From positions 10,231,401-10,295,400 of the forward strand of contig NC_034009.1 of assembly GCF_000346465.2 (NCBI RefSeq): a stretch of 64,000 nucleotides of DNA. The letters run 5' to 3'. The stretch is from Prunus persica (lineage: Eukaryota; Streptophyta; Magnoliopsida; Rosales; Rosaceae). The notes under the pieces are model-generated. The model did not search any database and was not told the DNA's origin. It saw only the letters and a program-made list of their open reading frames with translations. Each line of letters opens with the position of its first letter. Position 1 is the first letter of the stretch. Made by a program: the position numbers and the translations under genes. Positions 46,325 through 56,083 of the stretch are shown here, in pieces.

Positions 46325-49300
46325 TCAATAATTGCCCTGTTTAATAATTTGGAAAACAAACTCTGCCCATTCATTCCGGACTTCATCAATGGCTTCTTGG
46401 GGGTATGAAGCTTCCTGGTTTCCCTTGGCATACTGCATAAACAATGACTATTAGGGTTTATAAATAAAAAGAAATTCAATCACAGACGACGATATTTTTC
46501 ATAACCGACGTAGTATATCCATTCAACGACGTTAATTTTACACGACCGTCGTTGATAATACAAAAAACGACGTGAAATGTATGAAGGTAATTTCTTCTTA
46601 CCTTATTCTCAAACCCCAAGGAAGGATCCATGATGATGTCCCTCATGAAGCGCATTACATAATACCCGCATTCGACATTGCTGGGTTGCTTTGGTGTGCC
46701 TGAGAGAGTTTTCCAAATTACATTTTTACGTCCTGCTCGGGCTATGTGGGTATTATATATTTTTAAAGCACTGTTCACGATGTTTTTGGCCTCTTCATCG
46801 ACCACACGATTTCCTGGCAGAGGATCCAGAAAATAGACGGTTTCTCTCTTTGCTCTTACAATCAGCAAAATCCAATGACGGCTGCACAAAATTAATATAA
46901 AAACGACGGTTATTTACAAAAACGACGTATTATAGTATTTCACACGACGAAGTAAAGTAGCTAACGACGACATTATATATTTATCACGACGATAAATAAA
47001 TACCGACGTGGTTAGTAGTTTCAAACGACTAAATAAAATAAAACACCGACGTGGTTAGTTTATAAGCTGTCATTTATTGAAAATCATAAAAACAAAATCC
47101 TAAGGAGACTAACCCTGGATTGTAAGGCATCATGAAAATCTGTTCACCGTCTGTCTTCTGAAGTCGAGCTGCTACGAGTCGTGATCTTTCAGTTATTGTG
47201 CCAGAGTTGGCACTAACTGTAGCAGGGTCGATAAAGCCAACCATACTGCACATATTGGCTTTTTTCAAAACATCGTGTAAGTACCTAAACAAATAAAATA
47301 ATATAAACAAGTCAGCACACAAAACACGACGGTTATGTATAAAAAAACGACGTATTATAATATTTCACACGACGTACTGAAATAGATGAGGACGTTATAA
47401 TATATTTATCACGACGGTTGTTAGTTAAGACGACGTGGTTAGTTAGTTAAGACGACGCAATATATAAACCAACGAGTTATTATTTTAGAAGTACAAACCT
47501 CATATATACAGCCAATACAGTAGCTCCAATTTCTTCCATGCCTGCAAATTGTGTAATATCTTCAGGCAGGAGGAAGGTATCGCGCTCACCACCAAACACC
47601 TCCTTATCAATTGTAAATTGGACTGTCTTATCCTCAGGCAGGAGTGTCGTTTCCACAAAACGACAAAGGGTTTTTAAAGAAGATGGCGCCTCCATTTTTG
47701 AATAAGCACCAACTTCAATAACCTGTTTAAAGAAATAAAAAAAATGACGTGGTAATTCAATAAAGACGACGGTTTAAGGAATAAAACGTCGTTTTAAAAG
47801 TATTTAAACGACGGTGAAAAAATTGTCGTGGTAATTTAATAAAGACGACGGTTTTATGAATAAAGAGTCGTCTGAAACCATTTAAACGACGGTGAAAAAA
47901 CCGTCGTTTAAATATTTTATTACGTCTTAAAAAAATTCCGCCGTCTAAGTTTTAAACAAACGACGGATTAAATAAAAATATCGACGTCTGAAATTTTGAA
48001 AAACAAATAAAAAAGTTATGTTAACATACCTTGTCGTCATGCTTTTCTTCATCTTCTTTCTCCTTTTCTTCTTCCTTCTCTTCATCTCTTTTTTCTTCTT
48101 CCTTCTCTTCATATCTTTTTTCTTCTTCCTTCTCTTCATCTCTCTTTTCTTCTTCCTTCTCTTCATCTGGCTGATGTTTCCCCATTTTGGCAGTATCATC
48201 CTCCAAATGTAGGGATCTCACATCACCTCCAGAGCAGCTAGCTTTGTCAGACATTGGATTTTTGGGGCTTTGGCTAATTCTTGGTTTAAGCATGCTTGGA
48301 TCAAAATTGGGAATTAATTGGGAAAGCTGACTCAGGAAATGCTCCCTCTCAGCCTCTACCAATTGTTTTGTCCTAGCCTCCATCCTTAAGGCCTCTTCCC
48401 TTGCCTTAGCCTCCATCTTTTTAGTCTCTTCTTGAAGGAGAACTCTTAAACTCTCCTTCAAACGGTCGTCAAAGCTCACCCTCTGTGGTTTGGGCAAATT
48501 GAAATATTGCCTTGGGGAAACACCAGCACCAACTCCCCTCACCCTGCCTGGATGCTCGGGGCCCAAAGCCATGGTCAGCACATCATTGCTGCCATCTACT
48601 CTGACTTTGCCTTCCGAGACTTGTTTCTGCAATTCATCCTAAAACAAAGATAAACAAAAAAACACACGACGGTTATTTATGTACAAACGACGTATTATAT
48701 AATTTCACACGACGCAATAACATATAAAATGACGTTATTATAACTTATCACGACGGTAGTTATACCGACGTGGTTATTTATTTAAAACGACGAAATGAAT
48801 AAACAACCGACGTCTTATGCTATAATTAAAGAAAACAGAGTAGTGATTCCTATTTAGACCGTTAACGACGTTTTTACAAAAGTTTCGACGTGGTAATATC
48901 ATTCACACGACGCGAGAATGAACCACCGACGTCGTATGCTATAATAACAGAAAACAGAGTAGTGATTCCTATTTAGACCGTTAACGACGTTTTTAAAAAC
49001 GTTTCGACGTGGTAATATCATTCACACGACGAAAAATATAACATACGACGTAATAAGAATAATTCACAGTTTAATAAAAATTTAAAACAGAGTGAGTAGG
49101 CTTACAATTAATTTTGCCTTCTCTGCCACCTTTGGATCAGGGATGTTACCATGTTTGTCCTGTCTAGCTCTCTTCCATAAGGTAGATCGATCAATTTCTA
49201 CCCCAGGCATGGTTTCCTCCAATTGATCCTCCAATCCAGCATATCCTTTTCGAGACAATCGATGATTGTACTCGAGTTTCTCCCTAATCTGTGAATGTTG

Positions 49301-49915
49301 AGAATGCACAGACTGAAAATCTTTGGATAGCCTTGAAGCTACAAAGGCATCCCATTGTGCTTTCTCTATAAATTTATATGTTTCAGGGGGTTGGCTTAAT
49401 TTCTCCCTGTCATTGGTGTATGGAAGGATATAATGCCTCGTTAGTGTAGACTTGAAATCCTTCCATTTTTTGGCAGCAGAAGATAAAACAGAGGTCTTGC
49501 CCCCTTGGCCTACGACAAAAGCCATGTCAACTGCTTCCCAAATCTGCTCCTTTATATCCTTTGGGATTTGGGACCATTTCTTGTCCACAAGTGGGATCCT
49601 GGAGCGTGCCAAGACACCAATATACGACTGCATCTCAATATGTGCTTGGCCAACACCTTTCCCCCTTTTATTGTACTCAACAATTGGCCTCAGTTTCTGA
49701 AGCTTTCTCTTCACAACACGAGGCATTGTGCTCATACCTCGACCAGTCTTTGAATCATCAGAGATTGTTGTCTGGCTGGTTGGTTCTGTCTCAGCAGATG
49801 ATGAAGCAAACTTCATCTTCTTCGAAGACTTCATCTCCTTCGAAGACTTGTCTTGGGGAGCTACCACTCCAAGCTTCTTGGAGCCAGAATCCTTAGTTTG
49901 TTGATGAGAAACCAT
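46325..49915 (-). CDS. PTTA/En-Spm protein fused to Ulp1-like cysteine protease, intact, six exons
   Basis: Exons 49915-49106, 48638-48030, 47722-47499, 47284-47114, 46881-46602 and 46432-46325 join in frame with GT-AG introns to 733 codons. Start is the ATG at 49915; the frame continues upstream only to a TTG. Residues about 60-250: Ptta/En/Spm transposase domain (RKLQKLRPIVEYNKRGKG, IPKDIKEQIWEAVD, WDAFVASRLSKDF). 271-473: long charged coiled coil with four 9-residue (D/Y)EEKEEEKR repeats near its end. 600-700: Ulp1/peptidase C48 core with His607, Asp624, Gln670 and Cys676. This class of CACTA protein is thought to bind subterminal repeats; the protease could remove SUMO-like modifiers, but its substrate is unknown. 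Five introns contain the element's ACGACG motifs. Copy 1 has a decayed orthologue. Confidence 0.9.
48040..48170 (-). repeat. Coding minisatellite, 27-bp unit
   Basis: Four in-frame units encode (D/Y)EEKEEEKR in exon 2 of PTTA-Ulp1. Copy 1 lacks the array and has instead a different Lys/Glu-rich tail in a separate exon (1913-1827). The unit length is a multiple of three, so copy-number change keeps the frame. Confidence 0.85.
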
Positions 49916-49959
49916 TTTAACAGACAAAACTGCAAGTGAAAATATTTCAGGAAAACATT

Positions 49960-52045
49960 AAGAACACAAACGACGGTATTAAAAAAATACGACGTATGAT
50001 ATGATTTTAGACGACGCAATGAAATAATCTCAGACGTAATAAATGTTTAAAACCATTATTTATATAACGTCGTGGTAAATATGTTCACACGACGTCAATA
50101 GTAATACACCGTCGTGGTAAAACTATTATTTATATAACGTCGTGGTATTTATGTTCATACGACGTCAATAGTAATACACCGTCGTGGTATTAACATTCAC
50201 ACGACGTAAAACAATAAGATATTTTTCGTCTATATTAGATACCAACCCTAGTTTCTTTTTCTTTATATTTTATCAAATAAGGGAAAAACAAAAACCATTG
50301 TTCAGAGAAATCAAACCTGCAATTAAACAAGCATATAAAAAAAGACTATTATATTAAAAACAACTTTGTCAATTTTCAGACGACGCTAGAACAACTGACG
50401 AACCGTCGTGGTCTACCGTCGTCTTATTTAGTTGAGGTAGTTGTCTTCAAAGTTGGAAACTTTCCCTCTTTGTCTGTATATTTTATCAAACTTGGAAAGA
50501 AGTAAAATGATTTTGGCCAGAAAAAAGGTAAAAAGATTTTTCAAACAAAAAACGTATGAGCATGCAAAACAGTAACCAAAATAGTGAAAATGAAAGCTTA
50601 CCTTTTGCGTGCAATGAAAGCAAGAGGAAGATGATCGATGTTTAAATTCAGAGACGACGAAGAAGACGAGAGGAAGACGATGAGAAACTCTGACAATGCT
50701 CTGACAAGGAAAAAAGACGAAAAGGTTTCTCTGGGAGATTGAGATTTTTAATCGGGTTTGGAAACAGTGCATGTGTAAGTCGAAAAGTTGCTTACATATA
50801 AAACCATTTCAAAAAAAAAATACGGCGGTGACATTTAACTACGTCGTTTTTAACTAACACGACGCAATATTTTTAGTTCGACGTGGACTCATTTCATTTA
50901 ACGTCGTTATATTTAATATAACCGACGTGGATTTTAATTTTTAAATTATGAATAGAATTTTTTTTCCCTTGAACTTTCAGTTTATTTTTCAATTACAGTG
51001 CGTTATAAATAGAGTTTTTTTTCCGGAGGAAATTTAAAATGAAGGAAATTAATGTTCTGGAATTTAAATAAAATAAGAATATAAAAACAACGACTGTTTT
51101 TGTATTACTGTCGTCGTTTTTCGTCGTCTTAAGTAAGACTAAGACGACGTAATATAATTGTTTAGGGACGTTGATTGTTGTTTTAAACGTCGTTAGGTAT
51201 AATATAACCGTCGTTGGAAATTGTTTCTCTGATTGCAAATTTGCAACGACGTTAGGTATAATATTTTTAGATAAACAAACGCACACACATCATCAACTTC
51301 CAAAAAATTGTCTCTCTGATTTCAAATCTGTGTCATCTGTTAAGATTATGATGTGGAACAGAGTTCCATCTGGTAAGATTTCGTAACCCTTGGGATCTCA
51401 GAAAAATCTGATTATGTCGGCGGTTTTTTATATAAACCGTCGTGGGTATTTCAATTCTTGTCATTAAGTATATCTACCGACGTAGGATAAGAAAATCAAA
51501 GAAAAAAATTGTTAACAAAAATTCTTATTAAGACGACGGTTTAAATTAAAGGTACGACGTATAAAATGCATAAATACGACGTTAGATTTTATAGTACGAT
51601 TTAAAGAGAACGTCGTAGAACTATACAATAATGACGTCGATATATTTATATTTGTCGTCGTTGTAAATTAATTTAATACGGCGATATTTTGTATTTTACA
51701 GCCGTGGATTTGTTTGTAATTAGACAGCGTCTTATACGAAAACCTCGTCGTGTTATTTTATAAGTAAAAACGGCGGCTTTTATTGAAATCGTCGTCTTTA
51801 CTTTCTACGTCGGTCGATTCATAACTTCTGCCGTTCTTTGTTCGCTTTGATTTTACACTGCGGAAATCTGTTTCAAATAGACGTCGGTTGTTTAATTAAG
51901 TACGTCGTTGTTTTTGAACAGCCATTTGAATCTCCCTTGTTAGTTGTCTAAGGTGGTATTAAACGACGGTGTTTTTAGAACCGTCGTCGTTTTAAAAACC
52001 ACGACGGTTTTCACTGAGACCGTCGTTGTTTTCTGGTCGTCTTTT
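49960..52045. repeat. Right subterminal region of CACTA copy 2
   Basis: 5' of the PTTA-Ulp1 gene and up to the right TIR. Dense ACGACGK motifs on both strands, some as close inverted pairs (about 51965-52030: ACGACGGT, ACCGTCGT, ACGACGGT, ACCGTCGT). It lacks the RPN6-bearing segment present in copy 1 (junction near 50840-50850). The promoter of PTTA-Ulp1 must lie here. No gene. Confidence 0.8.
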
Positions 52046-52225
52046 TCACTTTTTGTAGTAGTGATAAGTCACAACGACCTGTATATCGAATGATATAGAA
52101 ATTAATACAAAGGATTTTATTATCAGATGAATTTTTTATTATTTTGTGTTAATCTTGTCATTTGAGGTTGACCTCTCTTAATAGATTTTCTGACTCCGCC
52201 ATTATATATATATATATATATATAT

Positions 52226-54500
52226 TCATGTCTATTGTCACAGATTTTTTATTCATTATATTAGAGCTTAATCATACCATAGCAACTTTACGGCGTCTTT
52301 TATATCATATCATCACCACCTTTTAAGTTAAAATTGATGTGTCGTATCATATTTAATGATTACATTGCTAACTAAATCTTATACAAGTATAACTCATCGA
52401 TGAAGATAAATATCTCACTTTTGTAAGAATTGTGACCCACGAATGATGATGGGAAATGAATATAAAACTAATAGCAGATACATTCACTTGTACAAGGATG
52501 AGAACATGGCCGGTTTTAAGATTTTGAAGGCCTTGTGCAAAATTTAACTAGAGCTCTCACATAATCTAATATGAAAATAATAATTAAAAAAAAGTTGCCA
52601 TGACTTAATTTCATAAATCAAATTTTTTTATAAATAAAATTCATCATCAATTAGCATGTAATAACAATCGCAAATCAAATTCATAATTTTTTTGATGTTT
52701 TCATTTGATAAAGTTAAATATTAGTATGTTCGGTAAAAAAAATAAGAGTTCAAGAGAAACAAGAAGGCATGATTTTTTATTTTTTGGTTTAGTTTTGAGT
52801 GGAAGAAAGTATGTTTTTTTAGGAGAAAGCGTGTGGGTGTGATATATTAGTTTAGTTGGATCTACCTCCACCAAATAGACTTATCAATGTGTTGCACGCT
52901 AGATTATATATACACTTTTTATAATATTAATATATAATATAAAGTAAAAAAAATTTCAGGGGTCCTAAAAAATTAGGGACATTGTGCAATGGCACCACTT
53001 GCACCATACCAGAGCAATCTATGGATGAGAAGTTGCTGAGTCAGTCCATGAAAAACCTTTAGAATTAGGAGAGTAGTCATTATAGAGCATCTAATACTCT
53101 TTTTTTCTTTGTTATTTTCTTGTTTTCTTTTCTTCCTTTTTTTTAAAATTATAAATTGTACAATAATAATAAATTTCCGTGAAAAGTGATTACATAACAA
53201 ACAAGAGAGAGTATGCAGGAGGGACTAGCATTAAATATATTTTATATAGCATAAGGCCATCTCCAACTGAGAGGCAAAACCTAAAATTTGGGATTTTTAG
53301 CCCAAATCCTTCTCCAACTTATGTATTTAGAGGGGGGAAATTTGAGTTGACTGAAAAATGGGGCGGAATTTGGCCCCAGATTCCAGTTCAGGCAGAATTT
53401 TTGTGGGGCCCAATTCGCAGCAAACAAGATTCATGTGGGGCCTCATTTGAAGCAAATGATGGGATGTTGCCCACTACCCCAAGTTGTTGGCCATTTGTCA
53501 AAGCCTAGGCAACTTAAAAATTGGACTTCTATGGCTGCATTTCAAATGGGCTTCTTTCAAATTTTTTTTTTCAAACCTAAAGGCTAGAAATCAACGGCTG
53601 ATATTAAATTTTGGTTGGATCAAAGGGAAAAAAAAATCCAACAGCTGAAATTTAAATCCAAAGGTAAAAATATGTAAAAATATTATTCTAAATTGGATGC
53701 AACCTCCAAACATATCCTAAACTCTATAAATACCCATCAATTTGTTAATAAAATTATGTTTGTGAAATTTCAAAAATTTGTCAAAATGTTCAAAAAATAA
53801 ATCATGGATATTCAAAATTTAATTAAAAAAAATTAACCACAAAAACAAAATAGAATTATATTATTCTTTAACAATTTAATAAAGTTGCGGACTCAAATTA
53901 TGAGTCGGCAAGGCTGGAGGAAAAAACAATTTGAGTCCTAAAAATACATGAATAGTTGTATTTTGGAGGGTGAAATTTTGGGTTTGAGTCCTCTAGAGTT
54001 GGAGATGACTTAAGAAGTGATTTCTACATATAATTATAAGCGGAACATATAAAGATTAGGCTAGCTATCCAAACCACTTCTACATCTGAGATACATATAT
54101 TTGTTTATTTTATATAAAAACCACCACAAAAATAGAATAAACAGTTCCGCAGAACAACAGTAAACTTCTAATACTCAAAAAACACATCATTTAGCTTACA
54201 TAATAGCTTACATATTTGAAATATGTATTAGTAATATTGCAAATTACAGAAGTGTCTTATAAAGTATTGAATGTATGGAAGATTCTTTGGAGCTAAGGAT
54301 TTCGTGGCAGGTTGACCCATGGATAAGGTTGGTACAAAACACATTAATGAAAAAGAGGAATAAGCACAAATTGTGGGAGGTGAAGATATTTCTTTCTGGA
54401 GAGAGTGACAGGAATAAATATCATAGTTTATCTGGGTTTTTTTTCGTTGTTTGAGAACTGCATATAATGGATTTTTCAAATAAACTTATTTGAGGGATAT
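52226..54500. repeat. Segmental duplication block V, copy B
   Basis: Direct match to 31088-32650, interrupted by the PIF-type insertion at 53255-54010. An (AT)n tract lies at 52204-52226. The frames 52973 and 54228 are not supported. Confidence 0.75.
53255..54010. mobile_element. PIF/Harbinger (Tourist)-type element, 756 bp, TSD TAA
   Basis: Ends GGCCATCTCCAACTGAGAGG and CCTCTAGAGTTGGAGATGACT are inverted repeats; TAA flanks both sides (53252-53254, 54011-54013). The paralogous empty site at about 32135-32145 reads TATAGCATAAGAAGTG, exactly the sequence expected after removal of the element and one TAA. The interior has no transposase frame. The 3-bp TAA target and TIRs fit PIF/Harbinger-derived MITEs. 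Confidence 0.88.
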
Positions 54501-54770
54501 TTTTGTAAAGTTCAATTTGTATTGTATATATTTGAACAATTCACAGATCAAATTGTCTATTTCATAAATTATCTTTTTTAAAAATCACACAAATTGAGAG
54601 CTAGATGTGACAAATTAATCTCTAAATAAACTTATTTGAGAGGTATTTTGTAGAATTCAATTTGTATTGTATTTCAACAATTTGAACCATCTATATATCA
54701 TAGATGATATCTCTTTAAAAAAGCACCCCAATTGATTTTTTTTTTTATAACCATTCTGATGTAGGACAAA

Positions 54771-54773
<3 letters not shown>

Positions 54774-54833
<60 letters not shown>
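54774..54833. repeat. (GA)n microsatellite
   Basis: About 29 uninterrupted GA units. The aligned place in the related block (10763-10781) has only about 9, so the tract length has changed since duplication. Confidence 0.95.
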
Positions 54834-54836
<3 letters not shown>

Positions 54837-55100
54837 AAAACACACGATGGAGTAGTACTGATATTACAAGTAGGGAATAATTAGAAAGATGTTGGAGTAC
54901 ATACCAAATAGACTTCATTCACACACTATACTATAGTATAGTATTCATACCATATAATTAATTAAGCCGCAGGCTTCCCTTAGTAATATAATTAAACAGC
55001 TCTATATCTAAAGCGGTAGGAAGATTAGCTTATAACCAAAGGATCAATAGTAGCCAGGGTATTGGTTCCAGTACAAATACATTCATGATCATATAATTAA

Positions 55101-55373
55101 CTAATAATAACGCGTATTACGATTGATGACCGGGGTTGGCTTACTGGTGCGAGTAGAATTCGTTCCATATATTTCTGTGACACATATCCCACCATAGATT
55201 CGCACTGCTTCGTCAGGGCTGATGACAGGCTTATTGTAATTAGGCCGTTGCAGCTTCTGTGGAGCTCCATGATTCTCCATGTTGGCCGCCGCTGCTGCCG
55301 CCACTGCGCCTCCATATCGACGTTCTTGATAATCATGAGAAGGTGTAGGAGAAGAGGAAACTTGATTCCCCAT
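55101..55373 (-). CDS. Small unknown protein with N-myristoylation-like start and EAVRIYGG motif
   Basis: 90 codons from ATG at 55373. It starts MGNQVSSSPTPSHDY: Gly2 with Ser at position 6 fits the N-myristoylation consensus, so membrane attachment is possible. An Ala run (AVAAAAAAN, residues 23-31) follows, then NKPVISPDEAVRIYGGICVT at 48-67. That last block parallels SSTEAAEIYGGVLITE of the 12835/25974/27859 proteins, placing all in one loose family. No other domain is known to me. The copy at 11004 is frameshifted. The copia element at 55791 sits about 420 bases upstream of the start and may affect its promoter. Confidence 0.55.
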   Translation of the reverse strand: MGNQVSSSPTPSHDYQERRYGGAVAAAAAANMENHGAPQKLQRPNYNKPVISPDEAVRIYGGICVTEIYGTNSTRTSKPTPVINRNTRYY

Positions 55374-55790
55374 GTTAATTACAACTTAAAACTGATTACA
55401 AGTTTTGCTTTGATTTGAATTCCTTGGGGTCCAAGCCTCATTATATAGTAGTCCCATTACTCACACAAGCTTATAATAATACTTCACCCTTAGGGGCCCG
55501 CAGAATGTATATGATGTTATATAGGACTTGCATGCACATTCTGCTTAATTAATTAGTTATAATTCTTGAGTAAAATAAATGAAATTAATAGTGCGCTTCT
55601 GGATTTAGTATATATGCTGTACATGCTTTATTCTTCTCATACCATTAAAAAATAGAAAAAAGAGGATTTGCATGAGTCCGTAATAATTTGATTCAGTACT
55701 CAACTGCTTTTTTGTTTTCCTGTATCCTTCATAAAAAAATAAAAAGGGGAAAGATTAGCTAGATTGATTCTTGTTTTCCTGTATCCACAA

Positions 55791-56024
55791 TGTTGGCGTG
55801 ACTTGTGGATATTGACTTACTTTCCTTACACACTAAGAATTCCTATTATAATTGTAATTGATTTACTTTAATTCCTGATTTCCTACTGCAAATAGATTTA
55901 GGAATTTATTATTTACTTGCCCATTCAGGTTTCGTTGTATTATAAATATGACCTCCTACAAGGAGAAGAATACACAGAAAATTCCCACAAACAAATATTC
56001 TCTCATAGTTTTCATATTTTAGCA
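55791..56024 (+). repeat. 5' LTR of copia element
   Basis: 234 bases, TGTTGGCGTG .. TTTTAGCA; contains TATAAATA at 55941-55948. Same sequence as 60039-60272. Confidence 0.95.
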
Positions 56025-56036
56025 TGGTATCAGAGC
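56025..56036 (+). other. Primer-binding site (initiator tRNA-Met)
   Basis: TGGTATCAGAGC directly follows the 5' LTR, the usual plant copia primer-binding site for reverse transcription. Confidence 0.93.
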
Positions 56037-56083
56037 GGCGATCTTGGAATTGCTGACTCTAGTTTCAAACCCCCGCCGCTGCT

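Larger units (their letters stand above)
38662..52063. mobile_element. CACTA (En/Spm) transposon copy 2, near-complete, two intact genes
   Basis: Begins CACTACTACAAAAAAGC at 38662 and ends TTTTTGTAGTAGTG at 52063; about 28 bases of imperfect TIR lead straight into GACGAC repeats. It carries two minus-strand genes, PTTA-Ulp1 (46325-49915) and TNP2 transposase (40194-43544), both open after intron removal. Motif-rich DNA fills the ends, the 43.6-46.3 kb spacer and the PTTA-Ulp1 introns. Expected 3-bp target duplication is not seen: ACC precedes the left end, ATA follows the right end. An N gap lies at 39126-39439, so the left end could be misassembled. With both genes intact it is a candidate autonomous element. 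Confidence 0.92.
38335..52200. mobile_element. Older element with GGCGGAGCC/GACTCCGCC ends, split by CACTA copy 2
   Basis: 38335-38661 and 52064-52200 together (about 460 bases) fill a gap in the duplicated block: the other copy runs from about 30735 straight to 31088 apart from its own MITE. The outer ends GGCGGAGCCAATG and TGACTCCGCC are inverted. The interior is AT-rich with no coding frame. The 13.4-kb CACTA element sits inside it. Class unknown. Confidence 0.45.

Noticed and set aside
48018..48212. Hydrophobic plus-strand frame opposite PTTA-Ulp1 exon 2
   Set aside because: It is the antisense reading of the Lys/Glu minisatellite (CTT/TTC repeats), not a membrane protein gene.
49916..49927. 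Upstream starts for PTTA-Ulp1 (49927) and TNP2 (43553)
   Set aside because: They begin with TTG and GTG. The first ATG codons at 49915 and 43544 are preferred in a plant nuclear gene.
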